Shown here: piece after piece, positions 1-13,924 of the stretch | Layout: each line of letters starts with the position of its first letter | Position numbering within the stretch: position 1 is the stretch's first letter | Assembly (NCBI GenBank): GCA_018857735.1 | Contig: JABMCL010002254.1 | Span: 931,001-995,000 of the forward strand | Direction: 5' to 3' | DNA: 64,000 nucleotides | Source: Alviniconcha marisindica | Taxonomy: Eukaryota; Mollusca; Gastropoda; Provannidae | Notes under the pieces: model-generated | What the model was told of the DNA's origin: nothing | Seen by the model: the letters and a program-made list of their open reading frames with translations, nothing else | Database searches by the model: none | Translations under genes and position numbers: made by a program

Positions 1-31
1 GCTAAACTGCGTTTTGTCTTTGTCTGAACAG

Positions 32-148
32 GGAATATAGAGTACTCGTGTCCAGCCAGCGGGGAGTGCGAGATTACCAAACGGCGCAGGAAGGCCTGCC
101 AAGCCTGTCGTTTCCAGAAATGTTTACGTGTCGGCATGCTCAGGGAAG
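32..148 (+). CDS. ERR: ERR exon encoding zinc finger 2 of the DNA-binding domain
   Basis: The acceptor is ...tctgaacag (AG at 30-31) and the donor is GTAAGA at 149. The 117-nt exon begins with the last two bases of a Gly codon and ends with the first base of the next Gly. It reads [12 protein letters not shown], then [18 protein letters not shown] and LRVGMLRE. This holds all four zinc ligands of the second finger and the basic stretch that contacts the backbone. Phase is 1 at both ends. The junctions fall where vertebrate ERR genes are also split, from family knowledge. Confidence 0.95.
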
Positions 149-1132
149 GTAAGAGGCCAGTTCAGTTTTCACTTGTTCTTGTTTCAACATCTGTGAGAAG
201 AAATCCGATCTCTTGCACCGACACGGCCACTCCCCGACATCAGCGCATCCCCAGCAAGCAGTGCCTGTTGACAGATATATATATATATATATACCTGTGA
301 AAGACGGGTGATTCGCTTCAAATGTCAGCGTTATTTTTCAGCGATCGAACTTCTTCCCAGGGCATGAATCGTCTTGACACGGCGGCGGAACCGGCGAATT
401 GCGGTCCATTTTGCCTTATTAGGCAATGTACTATTTTTATGGTTGTCTGTGTATGCACGTAGCTTATTGTGAACGACTCGATTGCATTATGGGTATGACA
501 GGTGCTAAAAGATGTGAAGCCCCAGTCATGCAAAATATCACTCAAAACCGTAACACACGACGTTCTAATTTGGTACTGAATGTTTTTTGTTGTTGTTGTT
601 GTTTTGGTTTGGTTTTAAGAGCAGCAAGCGCCGTAGTTCTTTATGAATGGCACGCAGGCGTATTCAAACGACTTAAAAAGAGAAAGAGAATCGACTGCTC
701 CACGTCTGTAGCGGAGGGTGTGGGATCGTGAGGAGGATGTGTGTGCCGCTTCACGCAGGGGTGGCAGGAGAAACCCTGTTCGTTGTGTGTGTGTGTCTCT
801 CTCTCGCTCTCTTTCTCTCTCCCCCCCTCCCCCCCCCCCCCCCCCCCCCTTCTCCCCCTCCCCCCTCTCTCTCTGTTTGTGTCACTGCGGGTGTGTTCAA
901 CACTGGCCCCACAAATGAAATCGCAATCAATAAGGCAGTTAGCCTAGTAGGCGGCCACGGCTCATACGTCACATCTGCGTAAGCAGCATGCGTGTCGGGA
1001 GGTTAGCGTTAAACCGTCAGTCTTTAACACTACACAGATGCTATTGGAATGGGGATTAGACACGTGCGGTGCACAGCGGTTTCCAACCTTCGCTTCTCGC
1101 TTCTTTTTCTTCTTCTTTTCTTTCTTTGTGTG

Positions 1133-1222
<90 letters not shown>

Positions 1223-2745
1223 ACCGCGAAGCTTTAGAAGAATGTTATTGATAATGATGATTTACCTATTGACAAATTCATTTCCCACTTTTTTCTGTCT
1301 AACAACAGGCAGTTTGGATAAAGCAGTTCGTTGCTAAACTTAAACACAGGCTGATTTTAGGTCATACAGCAATCAGCCAACTGAACCTAGCATCGTTTGG
1401 ACACTGATATATCAAAGTTTCTGTCAATAACACGACGCCCCCCCCCCCCCCCCCGCCCCCCCCCCCGCCCTAGTTGTGAGCGCACAAGTGGTAAAGACAC
1501 GATTTAAAAAAAATACAAAAAATACTGAGTCCAAACTCAGAATATGATTATTGTAAAGGATAACTGATGATGAAACTTTGTGTGTGTGAGTGGGTGGTGG
1601 AAGTAGAGTTGCGAGAATTAGTGATGATTCGGCGAGGTTTCTGTTGATGTTCACCTGTCAAACTCAGAGCTGTACTGCTGACTGGCCGAGTCGCCAGATG
1701 GCGACATATTGAGACCAGGGATGGGAGTGTGTCCGCAAATAGACCCCTACACAGCGCGCCAACTGCTCTTCATTACTGGACTGAAGTCGATAGTCGCCAT
1801 CAGGACCAGAGGCCCAAAGGTGTAGAAGACAGCGGGCCTGTAGCGCTGCCAGTCCCCCAGCACATGTCGAGGGTGTCGATGATGATGATAAGATCGTCCA
1901 CCACGGAAACTTCCAACAGCTTTAGAAATAAAAAGCATCGTGATTCCCGCCCGTTTCGGTGTTGGGAGATGTTTGTTTATAAATTCATCGCTATGGTGAT
2001 CAAACATGGGTAAAGAAGATGATAATAGAACTAAAAGAGGACGTCATTATTTATTTAGGCACTACTATCGTTCACCCGGCGCGGCAGTCTGAGGTCAGGC
2101 TGTGTTGGTTTCCCCACAGTGAGAGTCCGCAGACACGGAAATGAAGGCCCCCGTTACCGTGATCCCAGCCTTGCTATCCAAGCTTCTCTCTTTTAAAAGT
2201 AGGTCAGCATGTATAGCCCAGCGTGCTTCCCCTGCTGCCAGGACTTTATCTCGAGTCTCAAGCCATGTGTGATGGGCAGTTGTTCGAGTGAAGCAGGCAT
2301 TCACTTCTGACTGCGTTTCTGTGTGATTTGACCTTTTGTGGGTGACTGGACGTTGAAAATGGAGAGGTAATCAGTCATTGTTCGTTAGTGTTTCTCGGTT
2401 GAAAGTAGTTTGTTAGGCGAGGAGATGGAGTATGCAGCCTTTTCCCAACACATGCACAAACCCTCATACATACTCTGTGCAAAATCGCCCTAATATAACC
2501 GTTCTGGTTGACTGGGCATTAAACATCAATTTACTTACTTGTTTACTTTGTGCAAAACAAGGGCGACAGCGTCGCCCACCTCTGGCGGCTGTACTCAGAC
2601 GCATTGTCAGTCATGACTATGGCTGGAAGTGATCAACGCAAGAACCGTTTTGCTTTCAGCAGGTAGCGCAACCAGTATGTTTGTGCCTAAGCCTAAGGAC
2701 AGTCAAAGACGCGTGGTTGGGATTTGAGTGGATAAATGGTCTACA

Positions 2746-2809
<64 letters not shown>

Positions 2810-3188
2810 TTGACCTGTATGGATGCATTTGCTTGTGACAGACTCACAGAATTGGATCATTGTTGACAGCATATTAAGTTCCAGTGACGAACTGACAAGG
2901 GGTCTGTCGTCAAGTAGCGGGTTTGGCTACAAGCGTGCGTTGGCTTTGTTCAGGGGAGAAAATAGCTAATAAGTTCAGCGAATGCTCTTTGGCTGGCTTG
3001 TAAACTGGACTAGGCTGTCGGGCTGATCTCCATTGAGAGCCTGACTATGGCTGCTTTGTTAGATGCGCGTAATTTGGGGTACACGGCCATGACTGTAGTG
3101 ACTGTTGAAAGTAATGTGAACAATTTTGACTCGCTAACTATACTATAGTATGTGAGCTCACATACACTTCACAGCGGCCGTTACAAGG

Positions 3189-3240
<52 letters not shown>

Positions 3241-5256
3241 CGCTTTTAGACAATGCAGAGTTGAGGTTCGGCAGAGAAATACAAATGTGTGCCGTGTCAG
3301 CTATTGTAACTTGTCCCTCGTTTGCCTTGCTACGCTGTGGAAGGGAGTGTGGACGAGAGCTCCTTAGCTTTGAAAGGTGGACATTGATCCGCGCTCTGCA
3401 GGGTGGGTCTTACACGTTGGTTGAGGGTAGGCGGTTTCAGCGTGCGCGTCTTTCGTTTTTAACAGGAATCGATGCAAACCTCGCTCGTGACGCTTGCTCT
3501 GCGATCGCTGCTTCTGTCAGATCACTACTTCTGGAGCTGAACATTGGGCTATGGTGCGGAAGGGAGGACATGACTGCAGCTTTATTACAGTCCGCTGCAC
3601 GTCGTCAGTTTCATGTTACATTTGGACCTTTCCCCAAACCCGTTTCATGAGATCGTAAAATTGTTTGTGAAAACACTTGATCTTGGCGTATCACACATGA
3701 TTAACGTCAGGGGGCGGTTAGTGAGAGAGTAACCAGTCTGCACAGTGCTGTCGGTGTGCCTGTCCAGCAGATGATGCGTGTGAGCAGTCAGCAGTGTGGA
3801 ACTGGACACAGTGGTGACACAGACAGTCCACTTAGACCACAAGGATTCAGTTCAGTCAGTTTGGAGGAAAGGAAACGTGGGTCTCCATCGGCCGTGGCCC
3901 ATTGCCTGTGTTGAGGCGAGAAGCCTGTCGCCCGCAATCCCTCCCCGAGGCGGCACTGCGTGATGTGCTTTAGGTAGGCGCGAAAAACACATCAGGCATC
4001 GGGGGGAATTGGCAGCTTATAGACTTACTCCCCCCCGCCCCCCCGCCCCCCCCCCTTCTCGAAGTCCCGCCCCCCCCGCCCCCCCCCCCCCCCCTTTACC
4101 CCCCCCCCCCTCCCCCCCCCCCCCGATTCCCTCCGGTCCCGTCTTGAGGCACTGGCGGAATCCAAGCAATCAGAGCTGATAGGCAGCGAGGGTGGGGGCC
4201 GCGGTCACATCACATCGATTTTGTCCACGCCCGCCTTCCCGAGCTGGCAGCCTTGGGAAGGGGGAGGCGGACTGCAGGCTCTGTACAGAAAGGCCAGTCT
4301 GCTGCTGACGTCCGCACAGTAGTTTAGCAACAACAAAACCCTCGGACGGATCTTCGGCCGGCTTAAAAAACACGACGCTAGCTGTATTCCGTGCTTAAAG
4401 GTCGCTGACCCTAACGGCCTTCACCTTCAGGTATGAAAGTGTTCAGGCAGTTGTTCGAAGGTTATTTGATAAGAATGTGGAATCCTGCCATTACGCTGGT
4501 TGGAAATCATTTTAGCGGTTCCAGACCAATTCATGCCGTCAGGACTCACAGCCTCCTTCGCGACTTAAATCTCAGAAGGCTGATGGTGTACCGTAAAATA
4601 CATGCATTTACAAAGTTGTCTTAAAGAGCGCAAAGCCAGGTTGTGTTGCAAAACATGGTGCTATAGACTTGACAATGCGTTGGTTGGAGGAGGAGAATCG
4701 GGCATGATTTCATGGTCTGCAAGAGGCTGGACGCTAAGCGAGAGCCTTGGCTCTTTCGTTGCTTTGTTGATGTGCAAATTCACCGCCCCCCCCCCCCCCC
4801 CCCCCATACCCCGCCCCCAGGGCTGCACTGTCACCTGTCAACCCGCTGCATCTTGACTTCGGAGGAGACGCGCGAAGTGGCTGCTATAGCAGCATTCATG
4901 TTGTTCATTGAGAGAGAGCGAAGAGGCCGTGCTGTGGCCGCGCTCCGTGTTTGCATGTAGGCGGGCAGTCCATCAGCATACTTACATAGCTGGCACGGGT
5001 TCAACGCCGGGAAAGTGAAGATTGTTCATCCAGTTTCGTGTCAGTGGCGAGGCACGTTTCGTAATCTTCCCGTTGACATTTGGCTTCAACTAGCTAGCTC
5101 CGGCAGCGTAGTCGTCACTTTTCACTTGCATGCACTCGTTGTTTATGGCAGGCGCACATGCTTGTAAATCACCCTGTCGTCCCGGCCCTCACACTGTGGG
5201 CACTGTCCTTTCACTAGCTTGCCATGTAACAGATCCACCTCTTACTCACTGCCACG

Positions 5257-5314
<58 letters not shown>

Positions 5315-5385
5315 CGAGACAAGCTGATTTTGATGTCGCCAGAGAGCTGCACTGGGGCAGCATGGGAAATCAGCGGGTTTTTTTC

Positions 5386-5421
<36 letters not shown>

Positions 5422-6855
5422 GTGAACTAAATACATCTCGTTCACTGCTTTCTGGTGTGTTAATGAATGAATTCTAACCAACTCTACGCCGTCGAGGAAA
5501 GTTGTAAACATGGAATTTAAGCCATAGAAAGGTTGCTAGGTTACCGACAGCAAACAAATGAAATAGTCAAAGCGTAAGCGGAAGATAGGCAGTTTAAGCT
5601 GCAGTATAAATCCTTGCGACGGAAACACAGCATTGCAAGGCTGTTTGGCAATCCATCTTCCCCCAGGTCAGACCACAGCGCCCCTTCCACGTGCACTTCG
5701 ATCCGTCCTTAAATACCGCCGTGAGATTCCCGACTGAAACTACTGCTGGTTCTGCCGCGTCAGCACTTCAGTAGTGGTGTGTAGAGGCAGTAGTGCTTAC
5801 AAAGCGCTATTGATTGCTTTTAGATGGCTCGGTCGGCTGGAATGGTGGGCTGGTGCAAGCCAGCTAGCGGCAAGTGGTGGGTGAGCACTGGCACTGGGCA
5901 CAGTCCTGCCATCCACCGGCCCGCTCCTTCCCTCAGGCACTCACAGTTCGGTGGACGGCAGGGGAAGCAGGTCGGCGAAGACGATCACCGGGACACCGGT
6001 GGACCGGTCATGCGTGTCTGTTGGTGGAACTGCTGATCCTGGTGGGACCCCGACGCGTGGATAGCGGTACTGACCATCTTGAAGCAGGACCTTCTTTCGC
6101 TGGGTTTCCAGCGAAGAGTTGTCCCCAGCTAGAGACGGGTTCACCGTTGTCCTTCCTGCCTTCCTTCCTCCGCCCGCATCCGCCCTACAAGGTTGACTGG
6201 CCGTTAAAACCCCTTTAAAAAGCCCACCTCTCTTTTTCTCTCTTTTTGCTTAAAAAGAAATAAATAATTTTTAATTTATTTTTGTTCTTGTTCTGAGCAA
6301 CCGCCATCTTCATTCCTTCTTTGGTCTTCCTGACGTACTAGTATTATAGGCGTGCCCGGACTGAAGTGGCTTTGATTAGGGTCTGAGTGTGACCGCAGAT
6401 TCTGCAGGTCAATTGATTGTCGCTTTCCCGGGACGAGCTTAACGATGTGTGGGCGATTTGGATTCCAGTCGCCGCAGACCCAGAATCGACCCGGCGAGAG
6501 CGGGCGGTGTTGAACTTGGGTTTCTGGGCACTAGTGCTGAGTTGCGATCGACTGGTGTTTGTGGTGTGCCCAGTTCTATAAAACTGCATGTTTGTATGCT
6601 ATGGCCACGAGTTGTTTGGGGGGGGGGGGGGGGGGGGAGCTTACCCGGGGAGGAGGTTCGGGGATGCTGTTCTTTGTCATTATCAAACACGTTGAACAGA
6701 CCGAGCCTACAGGCCCAACACGCACACGGACACAAGCACACACCTACACACCGCAGCACAGAGCTCGCATACACACACACACACACACACACAGACACAC
6801 ACACACACACACACACACACACCACACAAAACCCCACCACAACAACAACAACAAC

Positions 6856-6914
<59 letters not shown>

Positions 6915-6956
6915 CACACACACACACACAAAACACCACCACAACACAACAACAAC

Positions 6957-7030
<74 letters not shown>

Positions 7031-7376
7031 AAACAAAAAAAACACAAAAACCACACACACAAAAACCACACACACCAAGTTTAGTGTGCGAGCCGAGGTA
7101 AAAGAATGAATGAATGGTGGTGCAGGCCAGCAGCTGGCAGTAGACTATTACTGTGGGTGCGCGACACTCCTGTCCTGGAAACTGGCTAAGTGCAGCGTGC
7201 ACGTGTGTCTTCTTGACAGCTGTTCACACCACAAGTACGTCACTCTGCACAGGTGTGTGATCGTGTAGGTGTGTGTGTAGGTATGGTTTTTTGAGGGCGT
7301 GTATGTGTGTGTGCGCGTGCGCGCAAAACTGTGGGGGGGGGGGGGGGGGTGCATATCTGTAGGCTCCTACACACAC

Positions 7377-7442
<66 letters not shown>

Positions 7443-8353
7443 CGTAGTCGTCTGTTGCAAAGCGCAGTGTATCTGGGCATAGTGGGGACACATTGCCGAA
7501 ACTAAGAGACGGCAAACTAACAGTATTGATATGGCATTGCACAGACTGAGTTCAAGGCTGGTTCCCGGAGATCCCATTGGTAGTCATCCCCGATCCTCAC
7601 CAAGGGAGCTGGCTTTCTGCATTGTGTAGACACTTTGTTACACTCACAGTGGACCGGGCTTTTAGTAGCAGCTCCGAATATCTGCACAAAATGTTCACTC
7701 GTGTTTGGCCGGCCTTGTTGACGCGACCCTCACAAACATTTCTGTGGAAGGGGAAGGGGGGGGGGGGGGGGGGGGGGGTGGAAGAGGCGGTGAGAGAAAA
7801 AGGGGGGGCTTCTTATGGAAGGAGGAAAAGAGGATTTGGAATTTGAGTACCTTTTATTTTTGTATGCATGTACACTTTGAGCAGGACTAGCCAACACGTG
7901 CCAGAAAAATGCCTGTTTAAATTGGCGCAGTGCACTACAAGTCAAACTGTGTGTGAACCAAACGGGAACTTTATCTTGCTGGAAGTTGAAGTGCTACGTC
8001 TCACTCTGTTCATATCCATTGACGCGCAATCTGTTGCCTCGATGCATGTGGGAGAAATAGATACGATTTAAAAAAAAAAGTGGATGTGTATGCGTTAAAC
8101 AATTATTACTATTAATTTTTAATCAGTCCCGAAGGCGAGCGCGCGCTGTTTCTTGAATTGTAGTACGACTAAATCTTAGCCGTTGTGCATAATTTCTAAG
8201 TAAGTAGCTTGGTGTTGTACGCCCTGTCAACCAGTAGGGTTATATCAGGGCGAGCATAATTTCTAACATTTATTTGTAGCGTGTGTGTTGTGTTCACTGG
8301 GGCTTGTCATGTTTTAGCACTTAGAGCTGGTCGAGTTGAGGGGTAGCTTTTTG

Positions 8354-8398
<45 letters not shown>

Positions 8399-11300
8399 CA
8401 CCTAGGGCAGAACGGTGCTCTTGTCACACATGTACGGGTATCGGTGTTGGCCATACAGCAGATAAGGCACGTCCGTGTTTGTCACTGCTTTACTCCCCTA
8501 CTTACTGACTGCCGTGCTGTCGCAGCGCAGGCAAATCGTGTTGTCTCTGTGTAACCCCCCCCCCCCCCCCCCTTTTTTTTCTTTCTTTCTTTTTTCTTTT
8601 TTTTCTTTTTCTTTTCTTTTTTCTTTCTTTCTTCTTCTTCTTTTTTTGATGTAGAGCTTGACTTTTACAATCCACTGTTGACACGGTCGCATCCCCAGAA
8701 ATACTGGAGTCGGAGACAAACAACAATAACAACAACAAAAGAAGAAGAAACGTCAGTCAGTAAAATAAAAGTCTTAACTGTCAGTGATCATCACAGTCGT
8801 TTTTTGTTTGTTTGTTTGTTAACCCTCACCGTTTTTAAACCTTCCCCTGCATGAATGTTGAGTCGCTTTGACCATCAGTCTTCATCTCCGGTGTGTTTGA
8901 CTATATATTCAGTTATGAGCGAGTGTGACCGAGGGCCGACACGGAGAGGCCTTCAAACAAGCACAGTCTGTGCCTCGTTAATCACTGGCCGGTGGAAGTA
9001 AGCTTGATGGTGTGGAAGTGGACGTGGACACAGCCAGTGGCGCTGAAAGCCGGTTGTGGCCCTGCGCGGTGACGGCGGCTACAGGCCCGCTGACTGCAGG
9101 GCAGATTAAAGCTGAGGATCCTCTTATGACCCGCACCCTGCCACATCGACCGTAGCCCAACGGCCAGCCGAGCGATGCAGCACCCAGCACGACACACTGC
9201 CGGCTTTGTTGGCCATAGCGCCCCGCAAGCAGCCGAGCAGACTTAATAAGACAGGAATAATCTAATGATCAGGTGGGCCTGCACAAGGTCTGGCACTCAC
9301 AGCTTTCAGGTCGAGTCACGACAGGCCGACCAAAGAACTCTATGAAACTATTCAGCCCGTCATGTGACACTGCTCTGGCTGTCCGGACAGTGGCTGTCAG
9401 ACTGTATATTGGATTGGATCTTTTTTGATATTATGTTGGGGTTGCTAACAAATATCGGCCCTAAATAACAAATATATGTAAGCGTCCTGGTTGACTAGGC
9501 GTTATAAATCCATGATCTGTCGACCCTCGATGCAATGGAGCGGCCGCAGTGCAGCGCTACCCTGAGTGTGCTGGGCACACCACGGAGCAGCCCCCACCGG
9601 CTGGTTGCTGTCTTTGACTGGAGGCTGGCCTGGGAACAGGTTCCACAGTGCACATGTTTTGGTGACCAACAACTGGCCTACAAACTATTATGAAAGGAGC
9701 TTACGCCTCACCCACTCTGTTTGTTATGCAGGTTGAAGTGGTCCGAGTTCAATCAGTCTTTACTTGCTTACCGCTTTGTTGCACACACGTCTTCCGGTGG
9801 TTGTGGGTGGCTGTGTTGGGGGAGGGGGGTGGGCGTGCAAGGTAGTGTTCGACACTGAAACAAACAACTTAATAAGGATTGTAAGTCGACACAGTCCAGT
9901 CCAGTGCGATTAGCACTTCCAGTGGTAACTTTACGACAAGGTGGATCAGCTAACTGCTTTGTAATACCTGGCTAGCGGAATAGATCTGGCTGCAGAGATT
10001 AAAGTGGTGCATTGTATTTGCTGCGTCAGCACTATTAAACTTTGTTATAAACAGTAATGTGAAGTGTGTTGGGGAGGGGGGGGGGGGGGGGGAGTGTGCA
10101 CAGAATAGCGGTGTGAAGTGTGTGTTTTAGGCGGGGTGTGGGGGGAGAGAGAGAGAGAGAGAGAGAGCACCGGGAGCTGAGCCGAAGCGGGTTGTGTTCC
10201 CCTGTTATCATGACAAGTCAGGGTGCACATTGTAGAGGTCGTAAACATCTTTACGTCTTGACACACTGCCTGTACCTTTACGAAGGGAAAAAAGAAAGTA
10301 CACCTTGTACCACATTCTAGGTCTGTGCTTGTCTTTAGTCTTTACCGTCCTATCTGCATTCTTCCTGTCTGAAACGTACGCTATGTTCGATTTATCGATA
10401 GTGGATTTTTTTTTACCGCGAACGGATTTGAGTGGAGTGCTTGGTACAACTTAAGATTTGATCCCGGATGTAACATCAAGTCAAATACTTCTTTATTCCA
10501 TTCAAAAGAAAATGTGGGTGCCAAACATGAATTACAAAGAAATAATATATATACATGTATGAAAGATTCACAGATTAAGGGTGCGCAGTAACGTACAGGC
10601 ATGGTTAAACCACAAGTATTCTTTGAATAGAGTATATTACTTATGGAAATGCACTCTAAAATTAAACAGTGTCACACACATAAGACGACTGACCTGTAAC
10701 GCGTTAACAAGATTTTATGGGTCTTGCGTGCGTGCGTGCGTGCGTTATGTTAATTCATGCCTGCACACGAAACGGCAGCTTGAAATAGGTCAGCGTGGAA
10801 TGAACGTAAAGATCATGTCGAAAACTTTAACATTGGCTTTTGTAGGAAAGCTTCTAAGCGAGCTGTTTCAAGCTTTTCGCGATAATAAACTCAACGGAAC
10901 TTTACACTTTCATACCACTTTCCGATGATATTTCACGGTTGCAGCGGCGTCGGAAAGTGGAAACAAAAATGTATGCTTTCTTCACAAGTTCTTGTGCAGT
11001 CGAGTTGAGATTGCAAAATGCCAGCTCCAAGCACTGGTTTACGGCGTCCTTCCTCCTTGGAGAAAGAGTGCCTGAAAGCGAGGCTTTGAATGTGCAAGAT
11101 GCTTTCACACACACACACACACACACACAAGCACACGCACGCACGCACGCGCGGATATAACCGGGGAACACTAAGACTTCCACGACGTTTCATACCCGAG
11201 TGGAAAAACGGTTAACTCCTGTACATATTGGAGAAAAGTTACTGAACTGAGAGGCACATGACTGAGTTATTTTTGTTGCGAACATTGACCTTGCATGTAA

Positions 11301-11879
11301 ACATCGCTGCAAGCCAGAGAAGGAGCTGTCTTCCGTCAGCCCGTCATGTGACACTGCTCTGGCTGTCCGGACAGTGGCTGACCGCAAGGCCGTGGTCAGC
11401 AGGCCGAGTAGCCTTTTCGGGGTGGTCGTTTCCGGTGTAGTCGCTTGTCTCGCCAGCAGCGGCCCCTGACTTTGCGTGGAGCGAGCCACCTGCAAGGAAT
11501 GATCTTTTACGAGCGGCACCTGCCCCCGTGCCAGCATGCACGTCCCTCGTTAATGCCAGTCAGCGGAAGCAGCGATATGATGGGCACTCACGCATGCAGT
11601 CGGGATGATGAGTTGTGCTTTTGCAAGCATTCGATGTGCTTCTGGGGTTTCAGGTTTGTCTGCATTCAGTAGGTGTGTGCGTGCTGGGGAAGGGGGGCAG
11701 GTGCGGGTGCACTCAGCCGGTGTTTGTGGTATTTCCGGTTCGCATGCACTCAGCGGGTGTTTGTGGGATTTCCGGTTCGCGTGCACTCAACGTGTGTTTG
11801 TTGGGTTTCAGTTGCGCATGTGGAGGCGGCGGTTTGTGGGGTTTTAGGTGTGTGTGTACTCATTTTAAGGTGTTCATGC

Positions 11880-11934
<55 letters not shown>

Positions 11935-13340
11935 CGGAGGGGTTGCGAGGTGAGTACGCCCAGTGGGTGTTGGGTTTCAGGTGTAGTTTACACAGTGGGT
12001 GTTTGTAGGTGTAAGGTGTGAGTGTACCCAGTGGATGTTTGTGGGTTTTATGTGTGCATATATTCAGTGGGTGTTTGTGGGTTTTATGTGTGCATATATT
12101 CAGTGGGTGTTTGTGGGTTTTATGTGTGCATATAGTGGGTTTTATGTGTGCATATTTTCAGTGGGTGTTTGTGGGTTTCAGGTGTGCGCCTGGACCGTGT
12201 GCGAGGTGGGCGGCAGAAGTACAAACGGAACCCTGACCAGACCACCCTCGTCCCCATTGTCTCCGTCGCCAAGAAGACCTGCCTCGACTGTGAGTATTTC
12301 CTCCCAGTTTGGACTACATGTACACATACGCCTTTGAACAAGACGCTTCGGGTCGTGTTGGTCCCACCACAGAAACTAGTAACAAACATGCCAGAAGCCG
12401 TGCAGTGCTGTCAACTGTTCAGTGCCGACACAGTTATCACAGTTCACACGAGAGACACGTGCTACATGCAGACATATCAGCCAGTGGTCATCTCCTCGTT
12501 CTCGTGATCCCCAGCGAAACAAACTGTGCACGTGTCTGCTGCAGCCAGGGACACGCACCTTGATACTGTGGCGGGCGGTTGGCGTCTTGGTTTGGCCTTG
12601 GTTGGTTGGTTGGTTGGTTGGTTGTGGTACCGAGTCGTTTCGCGCTTTCTCCCGCCACTGTTTCAAATGCCACCCGGAAGACACATCCAGTTCATTGGTC
12701 AAGGCAATTCTGTTGTCAGGGTCATGGGTGGAAAACGTGTGAATACGTTTAAAAAAGCAGAAGGAACAACTGAACGCAACTGCAGTCAGATGCCGACTGT
12801 AGACATACGACCATTTCTTCTTTGTTTCGGCACTGAGGAGCTTTAGTCCTGATGACCCATGCAGCTGTCGCAGTAAACCTGTCCTTGAGTACTGGTATCT
12901 GTTAATGCCCCATTGTAATGAAAACTAAGCACGCGAGTTGTACTATCAACAAAGCTCTGAATCTCCTCTGCGTGTTGAACGCTGTCCCGCCTATGAGGCT
13001 CTGACATCGACCTGAACTTGATGATCAGTGTGTGTTGGTGAGACACAAGGAATACCGGACTCCCCAAACATATCCGTCAATGGGACAGCTGCGTGCACGT
13101 GTCAGAGGATTCGAGCCAGGCTGACGATCAGTGAGCAGCTTGCGTCAAAGCGCAAGAGGAGGGATTTTTGTGGCTGGTGTGGGGTTGACAGTTTAGGCCC
13201 CTCGTGCTTTCCTAGGCTGGAGTCGACCGAGACGCGTGTGTGGACTTATAAATCTGAAGTAACTACGTCTTGTTTGGAGACGTGGGTTTAAAAGGCAGTC
13301 GCATTCCGTCAGTATTTCAATACATATGACCGGGAATTTG

Positions 13341-13396
<56 letters not shown>

Positions 13397-13877
13397 GTTT
13401 TGTTTGTTTTTTCACGCGAAAGCAGAGCGCTTTGGTCTGATTATGTCCCTCCGATACTTCTTTTGCAAACAGTTGTGTTGATTGGTACATAGTAATGAAG
13501 GGTGTCCTGAATCTAATGACAGGCAGCTCAATTGACCCATGTTAATGAGCGGTGTTATCTGGTTGGGGTGGTGTCGATTATCGATCACAACGGGCACGAT
13601 CTGCAGTAGCTGCTGCCCCGAGAGCGCTGACGTCAGCACGTACTGTGTGACGCTCTGGCTGCAACGTGCCTTCGTTGCTAAGAAATGCTGGTGGAGGAGA
13701 GGCGCAGAATTTAAATCAGCTTCCAAATCCTTGTGGACAGTCAGAGGACTGGGAAACTGACGTGTGATTTATGACGAGCCTTGCCATAGCATTTCCCTCT
13801 ACAGCTAGAAGACCGAACCCACACTACCGAATACATACACACGCTCACACGCGCGCGTGCACACACACACACACACA

Positions 13878-13924
<47 letters not shown>

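Larger units (their letters stand above)
149..12181 (+). other. ERR intron 1 (12.0 kb)
   Basis: This intron lies between the zinc-finger-2 exon and the C-terminal-extension exon, with donor GTAAGA and acceptor gggtttcag. No exon or convincing independent gene was found inside it on either strand. It holds (TA)n, (GT)n and (CA)n arrays, C/G homopolymers, two copies of a tiny retroposon-like sequence, an exact 45-nt repeat pair and a 37-bp minisatellite at its 3' end. An alternative promoter or 5' exon could be hidden here but cannot be recognised from sequence alone. Confidence 0.9.
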
